From: Selaginella tamariscina
Lineage: Eukaryota > Streptophyta > Lycopodiopsida > Selaginellales > Selaginellaceae
Assembly (NCBI GenBank): GCA_003024785.1
Contig: PUQB01000413.1
Location: 62,001-126,000, forward strand
DNA length: 64,000 bases
Direction of reading: 5' to 3'
Part shown: positions 10,778-23,739 of the stretch, one piece after another
Numbering within the stretch: position 1 is the first letter of the stretch
Layout of the letters: every line of letters begins with the position of its first letter
Program-made: the position numbers and the translations under genes
Notes under the pieces: generated by a model
The model's input: only the letters and a program-made list of their open reading frames with translations
Database searches by the model: none
What the model was told of the DNA's origin: nothing

Positions 10778-13700
10778 ATGGACATGGTGTGGGCGCTAAT
10801 CCATCCTTCCGAGCTCTCTGCGCTAATTCGGATGCGATTTGCCGCAGCACGGGCAGCTAATGCATTGCCTGCGGATCCCCACATGCGCTACTGCTACAGG
10901 ATCCTCCAATTTATCTCCCGCGGCTACGCCAGTTTCATCCAGCAGCTCGATCAGCAAGTCCGTGATGGGTATGGACAAAATCTTTCTCTCTCACACACAC
11001 CAATCTATGTAGACAAAGTATCTGTTTTTCGACCACATTCCGATATTATATAAATGTTTAACGTATCATTTTCATGTGCATATGCACGTGGAGATTTAAA
11101 TATGGAAAAATTACATTTATATCATTGACATTTATTATATTTATATATATACCCAGAAGTTTTATATACCCTTTTTATGTGGTAATTGCACCCTTTGGCA
11201 CATATCACACTTTCTATAAAAATCTCCTACATCCTTCCATACTACAGTAATAATTAAATTATACATTGAGATTTCCCTAATACTTTCCTTTGCTATGGCC
11301 TCTTTAGTTTTTCTTTGTGCTCCTCTCCAATCTCCATCTCCTAAAACTTCTTAAAACTTCTTACTGCCATTGATATAATATTACATGCAACAGTTATAGT
11401 TGCATGTAATATTGTATCAATGCCAAATATAAGAGTTATGTGTGTGAGAGAGAAAAATTTTAATTATAATATTTTAATTTTTAAAATAACACTATTAATT
11501 AAAATATATTTTAATTTATAACATATTATAATGATATAATTAAAATTTATTAAGTGTTAAATGTCAAAAATTGTTATAGTAAAAAACTAGAATAATTTTA
11601 AAATAATTATAATATATTGTGATATATATATTTAATAAGTTATATTTTGAACTTAAATATAATAAAATATAAATTCATTATAAAACTTTATTAATTTTTT
11701 ATAAATGTTTTTTAATTTTTAATTTTAAAATTTATGAAATTTTAATTTGAAATTTCAGGAGTATATATGTAAATATAAGACTTTTAAGGGTATATAGATA
11801 TAAATATGATAAATTTCAAGAATATAAATATAATTTTTCCTTTAAATATCATATTTTCAAGTTTGACACACTGTGGAACTATAAAAACCACGTGCCGTAT
11901 GCAAAGAAATAGCGAATGTTTATATTATATATCACATAATTCATACACACGGATATGTGTGTGTATATACACTCACACACACGCGTTGCACACACACACC
12001 CATATGGTCTCTATAGATTACCGATTCAACATTCACGCACATGTACATATATGTATCTCTCTCTCTCTCTCTTATACACACACACACACACACACACACA
12101 ACATTACGTATATGATGGGATTGTCTCCGTCAAACACACTTTAGTTGACACATATCTATGTGTCTTTCCTGTGTTGTATGTATGAGGTTTTCACATAGAT
12201 GCTGTCAGTGCGGTCGCCTTGATGCTTGGTCAATGAGCTAGCTTTGGCATGTTTACACAATGATCTCTGTGTGTGTGATGGTTTATATATGTAGCGCGGG
12301 GGGTTTGATAGATTTTTACGTGTCGGTACGGTTTAGTAGGTTTATCTCTCTCTCATACACATGCACATTTTATAGTCGTGTTTCCTGAGGGAGAATGCAT
12401 GAGAGTTCATTGAGAATTGTACTGAGAGTTATGGAATCCATTTGACAGTTTAATATTTAATACCTAGTTGCGTGCTAGCCCACAGACACAGTCATACATA
12501 TACACACATATATGATGGGTTTCTTGCTAGTTGCAGGTTTGCATTTTCTACGTTGTTTGCGAGCTCTAGACACTGTTGGTGAGTTGTTAAGTTAATTCTA
12601 TAGCATATATATCTATATATATGCATAAACATGCATTAGAGAGAGAGAGAGAGAGAGAGTCGAGAGAGGGAGGGAGGGGCTATGCATTCACCAACATACT
12701 TCTCTTTTTTGTTAACTTTTCAGAGGATGATATGAGCATTCCTGTGGAAACAAAGACCGCAGTTCTCGAGGATTTCTACAAGTACCTGGATGATCCAAAC
12801 TGGAGTTTCATATGTGAGTATTTATATAGGTGTACGTAGACACACAGCGCGTATATATGATTTACACACAGAAAAAGTACACCTACGTACATACTCATTG
12901 GCATGTACGCTATGCTATAGCTTGAGAAAGGAGCTTTTCTTTGATGTTGTTTTTATTCTGCAGGCGGTGAAAAACACTGTAGGGAACTCATGAAGAATTT
13001 CCAACACGTTTCCCTTGCATTTCAGCAATTACCAAAAGAGTACGTGAATGCTTTTCGAATATAACATGCACGCACGCACACATGGACATGCCTTACAGCT
13101 ATCAGCAAGTGATATCAGACATTACAAGAAGGATGGGACACGGAATGGCGGAGTTTACTACAAAAGAGGTACATTTACGATACCATTTTATATATCATAC
13201 TTTACTCATGGCATACTTTGATAGCGTACATAGCGACTTTGTGTTTTACTTCAGGTGTTGACGGTAGCTGATTACGATAATATTGCTATTATGTGGCTGG
13301 TTTAGTCGGTATTGGCTTGTCCCATTTGTTTAACTCTTCTGGGCTCGAGAATCTCAATGAGAGCATTATAGAAACCCAGAACGACAGCTTACAGTTTCTT
13401 TCTGTTTCGATGGGCCAGTTCTTGCAGGTATTTTATTAATTTCTAGTGTTTGATTTTTATAGTTAATAATGTATGTTCTGCAGAAAGACAACATTATAGT
13501 GGATTATTTAGAAGATATTAACGAGATCCCGGCTCCACGCATGTTCTGGCCTCGTGAAATATGGGAAAAGTATGCACCAAACTTAACCCTCGCTGTGAGT
13601 GAGTATAAAATTAGAGTTTGTTAATGCGGTAAAGAATTTGATCTAAACCGTCAAATTTATATTAGATTTAAGGTTTAGGTCAGAAGTATACTATATATAT

Positions 13701-14662
13701 TACTAATTAGTTTTGTTAGTATACATTATAATTAATATAAAACTAATACATACAAGATGTTATTAACCAAATGTGTAAGTATGTATAGAATAGCTCTTTG
13801 TTTCCCACTTCGTAATATAATGATTCACGTATGTATATAATTTTAATGACCAGGACTTTAAGGACAAAGACAATGAGAAAGAAGCTGTACAGTGCCTTAA
13901 TCACATGATCTCGATTGCTTAAGACATGCTCCGGATTGCATGCTGTACATATCCAAGCTCAAAAACCCCTCTGTCTTTCGTTTCTGTGCGATCCCACAGG
14001 CAAGCTTTGCACGACGTATACGTGCGTGTGTATATTTCAGTGTGTGCGTGTGTGTTATATATATGGAATTTTGTATCATTCGGCAGATAAACAAATATAT
14101 ACACGTATTATTATATATGTACAAGCTTTTACTGCAGGTAATGGCTATCGCCACAGCTTCTTTGTGCTATAACAACCCACAAGTTTTCAAAGGGGTTGTA
14201 AAAGTGAGACGAGGTACGTGAGTACATCACGCACTCGCTTACACAATATGTATGTTATATCTGGGTATATGCATCTCCATTATTATGTAAATACGGATTC
14301 TATCGACTTGTAACTATTACGAAGTCCAGTCAAGGTATAACTCTTTGTATTTTCTGGTAGGTATCGCTGCGAAAGTTATGCTGTCATGCACTCCACTCAT
14401 GTCTGATGTTTGTCGTGCCTACTATGACTATACCACTGTAATCTCCTCAAAGGTGATCCACACACACAAGTGCATGTCCTCTATATTAATTTTTATTTTT
14501 GTTTTATAATGTTTATTAAATTTATATGTATTCTCTACAGTGCGTGATTCTGGTGTTTACAGATAGATAAAAACGACCCCTCGGCGGCGATTACAGCAAA
14601 ACGTGTGGAAGATATTCAAAAGGCATGTAAAGAATACGGCTTCGCGCCCAGCTGGTAAACTA

Positions 14663-14731
<69 letters not shown>

Positions 14732-15817
14732 AGAGATAGATAGATAGATGATAGTTTGTTTTTATTATACAATCTTGGTTTTCTCTCCGAGATATACTTA
14801 AGGCACTAAAAGCAAGAGCCAATCAATATAATGGTGTGTGTGTACGTGTATCGACGTGCGTAATGCCTTATTTTAATTTTAAGGATATAAATATGACCAT
14901 TCCCGACATATTGTTGTCTCAAGCATATTGGAACTTTCTATGCTTCCAAACCCACTGGCAAACAAGAGCTTGTCACGTACGTGTATGAACGTGTTCATTA
15001 CCATTCCATTTTTATATACTTTCATATTATTATTTTTATTTAACTCTCTTAAATTATTGTGTAATATAATAACTTAACTCTTTCTCCACTTTCTTTCTTT
15101 ATTAAATTATTATTGTGTTGGTTGGATGCTAAAACTTAATATAACATGGTAATTTATTTAGAGTAATATTTATGAATATTCTAGCATATACCCATGCCTT
15201 TCTATGTATATGGATGTTAATTAATGTCCTTATATAATATTATTTAAATCTATTATAATATACATTGTATTAGCATATATAAGAAGCGTTAATGATCTTT
15301 TCATTATGATATTAAGAAGACATTGGTTTATATATAAGTATTAAATATTTAGTAATATTATGTGAGATTAAAGGTTAAAGGTTCACTTTAAGAATTCACC
15401 ATGTTAAAATACCAACTATGTTAAATAATAATAATTAAATAATTAAGCTCATCAAATGTGGACATGTGCACTAGTATAATATTTAAAATTAAACCTATAA
15501 TATATGGTTTAAAAGATATATTTTTTGATATTTAAAATAAAGGATATAAACTAGGGAAATAACGGAATGATGCCATAGTTTGCTGGTTGTTCATACCTAA
15601 TTCCTTGATACTTTTATACTATACACACACACACACACATTAAATCTATTTATTTACAACTTTGGCAGGAAAAGCAAAGAAAAAGGAGGACTTTGTGGTA
15701 TGTAAAGATTGACTTTTAGTTTAATAATTTGTTGACAAATTCCACGTCCAGAACGCACTCATGATAGCGGTCTTGATCCTCACCGTGCTCGCTGCCTTCA
15801 CACGTTTGGTGCGTTAA
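10778..15817 (+). CDS. SQS: Squalene synthase (farnesyl-diphosphate farnesyltransferase), about 14 exons
   Basis: This enzyme joins two farnesyl diphosphates to squalene, the first committed step to sterols, at the ER membrane. Exons I can place: 10778-about 10970, about 12536-12580, 12724-12813, 12964-13039, 13099-13168, 13255-13427, 13484-13594, 13854-13999, 14138-14213, 14361-14452, 14563-about 14645, 14884-14976, 15669-15697, 15752-15817. Exon 1 gives [13 protein letters not shown]...[12 protein letters not shown]. The first aspartate motif (LRALDTV/EDDMSIP) spans exons 2-3 and the second, [10 protein letters not shown], is in exon 7. RFCAIPQ and [17 protein letters not shown] are intact. 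A final exon encodes a C-terminal hydrophobic anchor ([20 protein letters not shown]). The intron after exon 8 uses a GC donor. Single-base losses are needed near 12556, 13280 and 13920, and the exon 1/2 and 11/12 junctions are off frame by one. It is either a young pseudogene or a real gene with sequence errors. Confidence 0.93.
11365..11425. repeat. 27-bp arm hairpin in squalene synthase intron 1
   Basis: Bases 11365-11391 and 11399-11425 are complementary with two mismatches around a 7-base loop (agttata). The arms read tgccattgatataatatta... and its complement. This could be a tiny inverted-repeat element, or it could fold in the transcript. Confidence 0.75.
11940..12100 (+). repeat. CA/CT microsatellite cluster in squalene synthase intron 1
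   Basis: Repeated cacaca and ctctct runs occur, including (CT)n then (CA)n at about 12056-12100. Open frames across it are low-complexity and not coding. Confidence 0.8.
14657..14755 (+). repeat. (TA)n-(GA)n-(GATA)n microsatellite in squalene synthase intron 11
   Basis: A run of about 14 TA units is followed by about 20 GA units and a short gata run. It starts about ten bases after the donor site of the preceding exon. Confidence 0.9.
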
Positions 15818-17500
15818 GTTTAATTTTGTATAATCTTCTCTTCTTTTATACTATTAATATACATTTCTATATTATTAAAATGTTTTATAATGATTATTCA
15901 CAATAGTAATTTATTTTAAGTTAGGAGAATTAATTATAAAGATTTAATGATAATTAAACATTAGAATAGTGAAAAAGAAATAATATTGAGAAATTATAAT
16001 TTAAACTTTTTTAGCGTAGATGTGAAAGAAGTTATTAATGTTTCTGTGGTTTGTGGAAAAAAAAAAAAATTCCTTACGATGGTGAATTAGAACTTCATAT
16101 TTCACACATAATTTCAATTGTATATAATATATTAACATTAATTAAATTATCACTGATATATTTTAGTCTCTTAAGATTACTAATTCCTAACAAGATTAAA
16201 GCACCCATTAACAATTTGATTTTAAAGTCTAACACATTTATAAACATAAATTATATACAAATATAATTTAAATTATATATTAACAAGCTTGTTATTATCT
16301 ATTTGGTATCAAATAAGTTCTTTTTAATATCATCATTAATAATATAAAAAGAAATAATATTAATATCATGTGTCTCATCTATTATATTATCGTTTTGCAT
16401 TGTATATGTGCCCAAGGTTGTGCCAACAAATGAGATGTATTGAATAATCCCTAATTCCATATCTCCTTAAGTTAAAACTTATTTCCGATCTGAGTTTTCT
16501 TAGACTCAAAATACTGAACGACCGTAATCTTGTATTTATCCTTCTAACTAAAATTGACAACATAATTTTAACAATTCGATATTAAAATATGTACTAAATA
16601 TATAATGAATTTAAATCATTAACTAAGATAACAGATTTTTAAATAGCTTTAAAAGTATTATCTTATCATGATTCAACTAGTGTTTAATATGTTCGTTAAG
16701 TATGTTAACTAATTCTCAGTCTATAAACTAGTTACTTTCTCCGATAATGATAACATTCTTTACTGCAATCATTGGTTAACCTTAAAGCCTAGAGTTTAAC
16801 AAAAGAATTATACCTTTCTCAAAATACATATTGATTTTATGTAACAGTGACTTAGTAATTTGAGATATTAACTATCTTTTGTTTTCAAGATGGAATTACA
16901 ATGTTATAATGTAAGAAGATGAATTATGAATTGGCTCATTTAATTAATTAATAATAAGATATTAACTTTACACTGACATTGAAGTGCATATTAACCTTAC
17001 ACTTAAGTTATATCTCATAATTTATATCTTAAATATGAGTAAAATATTTAATTTAATACATTAAATTGTTACTTGTTCTAAAAACAGTCTAAAGAGTATG
17101 TTGTGCACTATTGTACACTTTTGTACAACCATTCATACAGTTTCGTAAACTATGTAGTAAATTCTATTAATTAGGAAGCAAAATTTATGAAATTCATATA
17201 AAATGTCATCTTCAATGTGACGACATGTTCATATGTAGAAATATCTACTATTATATGGTGGCAAAGATATTTTGTATGGTGAATTAACAAGTATATTCAT
17301 CTTGGAAAAAAATTAAAAAGAATGCTTGCATAAAATGATATTTGAAATGAATTAAATAAGTTATGTTTTATGTTGTCATTATTTTCGTGTTCATGTGTAA
17401 ATAAATTTTTAAGTTCTAAACCGAGCATGATGGATGTACTTATATAAAACCCATTCTTGACTTCATAAAACTAATCAACACTCCTCGACACTGAAGATAT
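15818..17500. other. AT-rich intergenic DNA downstream of squalene synthase
   Basis: No coding block, RNA gene or element ends were recognised. The open frame at 16051-16266 is AT-driven and has no family signature. Confidence 0.5.
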
Positions 17501-17554
17501 GGAATGTATCATTGTGTAGCCTAATTTTCTTCCATAACTGATCATACTTCATCC

Positions 17555-19190
17555 TTGGCATTCATGATTATGCATGGCCACAAAAAATGTAAGTTTGAAC
17601 CTCTTTAGGGCCATGCACCATATTTGGCATTAAGGATGGGACAAAACTTATAACATTTTAAGATCATGCAACATCCTTAGTGTCGAGAATGGAACATGCA
17701 CAAATTGGGTAATGCTTGTAGCCTTCTGGGGCCATGCACTATCCTTGATACGGAGGATGGTGCATAGCCAAATAGCTCCACCCATCACTAGTGAGTTTGA
17801 GTTCTTTTCAGGGCAAGGTGAAAATTGTACATTGAAAAGAATTAAACTCTCATTCTTTAGGTGAAGTTCATAAAACTAAACTATTTAGGATGTGAGATAT
17901 AACATATTGTCACTAATGTTTCACTTATTAATGGTTGATTCCCATCCTTGACTTGAGGATGGAGGATGGACATTTTTAATAAACAACTACTGCATCCATA
18001 AACGGTTCTTGAATCCTTGGTGCCAAGTATGTATCATGCATATTTCAAAGACATAATACAAACAAGAAACAAAACTCTTTATTTTTTTAATTTCTTGGGA
18101 GGTCTACCTCTTCCACTTCCAGCCTTTTTAATGGACAACCTCATCAACACCCTTAATTGTTGTCTTCTTGATTGGATTGGTGGTTATCAAACTCTCTTGA
18201 TTCTCTTGCATATACATTTGCCCTGATTGTTAACATGTGCATAGTACTCTTGAATTAGTCTAATATTCGCGATTGTTTTTCTCTTTTGCTTTGAGTTGAT
18301 GATGAAGGTGGTGTCTTCCACCTTGCTCAAGCCTTAACTTCGCTTCCTTTTGGATATCGAGCCATCGTTTCCTCATGCAAGTAGAGAGACGTGGCTTTGT
18401 TTTTTCTTTTTGGGTTAATGACTACTCCATTCAACTTTGTCTTACACATCTTCATTGGAAGGATCTTATCACTGCTTGCCACCACTTCATCTTTATTCTC
18501 TGTTGTATCTTCTGGGATGGTTAAGTCACCCTTTAGAACGTCCATGACTGTCTCTTTCACATAGTAAAACATCTTATTAAACCATATATAATCATTGCTC
18601 ACAACATTCCTTCCAAATTTTACAACTGACAAACAAGACCTTATGACCCCATGAACATGTCAATGACAAAATCCCCTAGCTTGTCACATTATGATGAAGT
18701 TCATGAGAGCCCTAGATTTCCATGCCCCATCTCATATGACAATAATCAAATTATCGTATATTAAAGCTTATACATAAAAAAATATGCTGCTTTAGTCTAC
18801 AATGGCACTGAAGAGGAATTTGGTCCATTTCACCAACTTCTCTCCATTACTAGCACCAATAAGCTCAAATCCACAATTTGCAAATTAAAGACATAAACTA
18901 ATATATACATGAGAAGACATGCAAATAATGGAGATGATCATTCATTAAATGTTATCCTTGATGCGAGGATTGTGTTTGCTTAGTCATTAAAATTGAGATG
19001 CACTTCTCCAACCTCCACCATCCTTAGTGCGAGGATTGATAGCATGTAGCTAGATACCCATGTAATAGCCTCCTCCCATGACACTTTTCATACTTGATGT
19101 TGTGGATGCAAAGTTTCTAGAGAGAAGGTCATTAAATGGGTATCCAACTGCATCTTATTTGTCTGAGGATGGTGGAGACTAGACAATGGG
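17555..19190. repeat. Diverged repeats with an ATCCT...AGGAT dyad
   Basis: About eight short blocks share 'ccat(c)cttgg..' with a nearby 'gaggatgg' or 'aaggatgg', for example tatccttgatacggaggat (about 17732), atccttgacttgaggatgg (about 17943), atccttgatgcgaggattg (about 18953) and catccttagtgcgaggattg (about 19020). Most contain an imperfect dyad ATCCT-N6-8-AGGAT. Spacing is irregular (roughly 60-300 bp). The origin is unknown. Confidence 0.55.
18327..18632 (-). CDS. Unrecognised ORF fragment, 101 aa
   Basis: The minus strand reads a 101-residue frame starting MSVVKFGRNVVSNDYIWFNK and ending in a lysine-rich tail (VINPKRKNKATSLYLHEETM). Composition is protein-like, with aromatic and charged residues mixed and an acidic middle (PEDTTENKDE), but I recognise no family. 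It lies in a repeat-rich tract without neighbouring exons. It may be a piece of a transposon protein, or the open frame may be chance. Confidence 0.3.
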   Translation of the reverse strand: MSVVKFGRNVVSNDYIWFNKMFYYVKETVMDVLKGDLTIPEDTTENKDEVVASSDKILPMKMCKTKLNGVVINPKRKNKATSLYLHEETMARYPKGSEVKA

Positions 19191-19929
19191 TGTGAAAGGA
19201 ATAACTAACAAGGTTAACATATTTAACCTTAATGTTGAATCCCCAACCAGTTCAGTTCTATTGGCGTTTATAAATTCTAGTTAAAGCAAAGAAATTAACT
19301 AACTTATTATCTGTGTTGGTGACAAACTTTGTAAACGTGTAAAATTGAATCAATTTTTAAATTTTATAAAGTCTATTTATGTAATGTTTTTATGTGTAAG
19401 TAACTATGAGATTCCTATAGCATGTGAAACTTTTGTTGAGCTATGAATCACATCATTCACTTCTACAAATAATTAGATATTTCCATATTCAAGTTAGGAA
19501 CCTATTACATAGCACAAAAAATACTTTAGTCATTGTTAGGAAGTTCATTTCAAGGTTCCATGACTCATAATCCTGTTTGCCCTTCTTGATAGACCATGGA
19601 TTTGTACACCTCATTGCTAGATCTACTACTTGTTACTTGAGGAGGTCAATGCACCATGTAGATAACTAAGCTTGTTGCTTCGTAGAATTCATATATCCAT
19701 GGCCAAGGTAGTGAATTTGGATCACAGTCATCAAATTTCAAGTCTGCAATTGAGGCTCCGAGAACCAATACGTCACAAGACATAAATGTCTAAGAACACT
19801 AGTCTCTTTTTCAAAATCCATGGTGGAAAAAGGAAGAAGTTCTCAATTTGTATAAGTCATTTATTGTCAATGTCATTGTCCTTAGAGTGTTGAGCATTGA
19901 ATATAGTGAGTCTTTTGCCCTAGTTATTT

Positions 19930-20560
19930 AGGAGGGTTTGCTGATGAACCCTCCCAAATGCATATTGTTTGATCTTCACCCCAAACCTACAATGTTTTCT
20001 CTAGTTTGGGAGGGTTCACTAACAAACATATCCAACATACATGTTTCTCTGATAAAAAAGGTTATAGTTTCCCCCTTGAAACTATGCAATCATTCATGTC
20101 CTACTATAATGTTCCTCTCTTATAAGATGGTTCATTGGCAAACCTTCTCATCATTCATGATTAGGGAATCGAATATGCTATAGTGTTGGTCTTGAACCAA
20201 AAGTTTTTTTGGTGAACTGTTTTGACTAATAACTTATAACATTCATGCCTTATTTACAATGTTTTCTCATTTGCGATTAGGTTTGTCAACAAATCTTTTT
20301 GACATCCATATTTATCTCACCGAATATGCTACATAGACGCTAGTAAGACAAATTGGTTTGCTAACAAGCCTGTGCAATACTGCACCATATTCATTCACCA
20401 ACTACAATGTTTTCTCTCATAAGTCTTAGAGTGGGTTCACTGACGAACCTTCTCATTAACCACCACTATGTTTTTGCATTTTGAAATAATTCATTGATGA
20501 ACCATCTTCATCATTTCAACATATGCTCATTTTGCATTGGATACATAATCAATTGCTTAA
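19930..20560. repeat. Diverged tandem repeats built on a GGTTC...GAACC dyad
   Basis: Repeated blocks of roughly 75-130 bp alternate 'acaatgttttctct' with a short dyad such as ggttcactgacgaacc (about 20434), ggttcattggcaaacc (about 20129), ggtttgctaacaagcc (about 20353) and ggtttgtcaacaaatc (about 20280). Copies are strongly diverged. No coding potential is apparent. Confidence 0.55.
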
Positions 20561-23400
20561 ACATCTTTTTGTCATTGCATGTTCACAAACCGAAGCAATG
20601 AGGGACAATTGAATCCAAAAAAAAAGAAGTAAAGCTTGGTGTAGGGAATACATGGGTGCCTTATTCACACTGGTTTTATAAGAAGAATGAGACTAAGGGT
20701 TATAAAAACCAAGTGAACAAAATGAGAGAGAGAGGATTACACTAAAAAAAGTCCCAAAAGTGATGCAAGGGTTTGACCTTGATGTGGTTTTGTCAATAGA
20801 CAAGGAGGAAAAAGATGAACACCCCATGTGCAAGACCAAATTCTGTTCTGATAGGAGACGATGCATTGCCAACTAAGGACACTCATGAGCAACCATTAGA
20901 TGAGGACTTCATTAGGAACTTGGAGAAGGAGATACTTAACTCCAATGCAAGTGCTTGTTAAGAGGAAATGATGCAAGAAACACAACATGTGCATGAATTG
21001 GAAAAAACTTTGCAGTCCAAAACAAACAACAACAACACCAATTGGGAAGACATGGGTCCTACATGGCCAAAAACTTGTAGAAACAGTCACTTAAGAACTC
21101 AATGAAAACAACATCATCAACATTGGTTTGGAGGATACAGAGTAGGAGAAGGAAAAAAAACAAGGTGACTATTGAAAATTCTTTACCCATATCCTCACAC
21201 AAATATCTCTATTTCCATCATATATCATTGGTTTAAAACAAAAAAAATTATTACCCTCTTTCCTTATTTTGTTTTAAAGCCCCAACCTCCTACATTAAGC
21301 TTATGTGTTTAGTTTCCCACATAGTTTTGATTTTAAATAAGTTATTTTAATAAACTCCCTATCTTGAAAAATAGTTTTAAACTTTTATAATTTCTACATC
21401 AACATAAGTGCAAGAATAGGGGCTAAATATTCTTGGTGTGTAACATTGATCAAGCTCCACGTCCCTGAAACCTCTCAAAGCCGAGACACCATCAAGCCCT
21501 AATAGACTAGGAGGGGAGAACTTTGTGGGTCCTATGACTAACCCTCATTAGAGTGTAGGAATGCATACACATGATTGCTTTCACACGGTTGGTTAGACAA
21601 AAGTTAGTAGATAACTCCAATACCAATTGTTATAGTCATCGGTGAAACAAACTAGTTACACAATCAATTGATATGGTAAAAATACTATTTTAAATTTTTC
21701 TTCCTCAAAATAATATATAAAGAAACACAAGTCAAAGGTCAAAACATTTTGCTTCAAATGAGTTGATTTCATAATTAATTAAGTTCTTTTATTATCATAT
21801 TCTATTCCCGCTCGTTTATAACCTTGACATTAGGTATATAATTTCATTATTCATTATCTTTCTAATTTGTTAAATTAACTTGTGTGTTTGTGTATTAAAT
21901 TCTTAGTTTAAAACAATTTGCTCAAGCTAAGCAATCTTAATGATGTGCTTTTAGAACATTTAATAATTAAATTAGGAATTATTTTTCATTTTATTAATTT
22001 ATTAATCTTGACCTTCAGTGGTCCTAATCATGTCTTTATAGCATGAAAATGTACATACATTATTGCTTCTATGGCACACTATTGGCTTGGAAATACCTCT
22101 AATAGTAATTAATTTCTTATAAATCAAGTTTTTTATATAGTAAATTAGTATGTTATTTTAAATATCTTTTGTATTCAAAATAATATATAACTAGACACAA
22201 ATCAAAAGTCAAAATATTTCAATTTAACATTATTTATGAGGTCAACTTCATGAGTTACTTCATTTTGATGTATAATTTTATTATTCATTATCTTTTCGTT
22301 TGTTACCACTTAAGTTTGAGTGATATTTATGTATCTTTCAAACCTATGGTTGTTTCACACAACAAGAGATTGCACCAGCCCTTAAATAATCCATGCCCTT
22401 TTGAAGGGTACGACTGTAAAGGGCAATGAATACACACCAAATCCTTGGCCTTTAGAATATTTAAGAGAGATTAAAAAAAACCCAAAAAAAAAAAAGCTAA
22501 ATAGGGTGGGAGCTCATTTGGCCACCCTTAAAAGATTTGGTGCTCCTTTTTTTTTGGCGCAGATCACCTTAAGTTTAGGGCCCTAATTTTGGCACCAACC
22601 CTAATTATGTCCAAACTTGACGGTTAATCATGGATGTTGTAGTAGGAGAGAGAAGAACAGCCAATTGAGGTAAGCATCCATCCTATTCTCTTCATTTTCC
22701 TCATATTTTCTTGTATTATCATCCACATTCAGGGTTTAGAAGTTGATTCATGGCCAACATGAATGTGGGCTTAGCCATGGATGCTACAGCCACATAGCTC
22801 GCCCATGGCTCTGGCTTGATTTCAACCAGCAACGGTCGAGCTCTAGAGCTAGGCCGAAGCCCAGCTTATTGGGCTTGGCCAAGGCTTTGGCCAAGCTCAA
22901 CCTAGCTTGGCCTTCACAAGTCGAGGAAGAGGGTGGCTTGAGGCTTGGTTGTTTTCAAAAATGGGCTTAGAGCAAGCTCTGTCTAAGCTCACCCTAAGCT
23001 TAAACAAAACACAAGGTTAGCAATATGAAATGATTGAGAGACTAAGAGATTTGGAGCATTTGGAGACGATGGATATCGAATGCAACTAAAGAGATTGGTG
23101 AAGGTTGGGGCACTTTTGAAGTTGAATCACAAGCCAAGGTTTTGGAGGGTCTTCACATGAGACTTGTGGTCAATCACAAGGGCAACCAGCTCCAACAAAA
23201 AACAAAAACAATGCTCTCAAATTAGTTAATGGAGAGACAAGGGTGCTTGTTGAATTGAAACAATAAGAATTTTTGCTAGGGCACAAATGACGACTAGGCA
23301 ACTTGCAATTGGCACATCGCAAGCATGCTGAAACATAATTGCAAGTTAAATGTAAGTATGAGGCTTTGATGTTGCGATGGATAACAATGTCATAAAAAGT
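20561..23400. other. Intergenic DNA, no gene recognised
   Basis: No conserved exon was found. The stretch 22840-22985 is GC-richer and made of interleaved aagc/gctt and ggccaag/cttggcc words (for example gggcttggccaaggctttgg), so it is dyad-dense low-complexity DNA and not a gene. Confidence 0.45.
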
Positions 23401-23414
23401 GGTAAAACTTGAAT

Positions 23415-23700
23415 TGTGTTAGAGTTTTTACCCGAAGAGTCAACATGTGCCATTCGCATTATTATCTTGTGTGAGCAATGCTAAGTCTTACAAGATGATC
23501 TTAAGAATTTGACTCAGATGCCTAAATAGGCATGAAACTTAAAATCCTACCCTAAGTTCCGTAGAGTGACTATCCCTCGAACCTTAAAGAATAATCCAAT
23601 TAGACTTTAAAATCCTACCCCATGAGATTTAAACAAGCTTATGCCCTAACCTCACTAAGGAGACATGTCTTACACATACCCTTGTGGCAAAATTAAGGCA
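23415..23700 (-). repeat. Dispersed LTR-like repeat, copy C (inverted)
   Basis: Read on the minus strand, it aligns with 29195-29480: 'gtatgtgtaagacatgtctc', 'gacttagcattgctcacaca' and the end 'cgggtaaaaactct' recur in the same order. It is a partial copy. Confidence 0.55.
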
Positions 23701-23739
23701 TTGTCCTTAACTTGGTGAATTTATCTTTCTAGGTTCACC

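Noticed and set aside
11806-12185. Long open frames in CA/CT-rich DNA (also 14557-14822, 46779-47045, 47603-48147, 62290-62590)
   Set aside because: They are low-complexity translations of microsatellites without stop codons and lie in introns or repeats.
22743-22970. Open frame in GC-richer dyad-dense DNA
   Set aside because: The peptide is made of repeated LAKA/LGLAK-type words from the ggccaag/cttggcc repetition.
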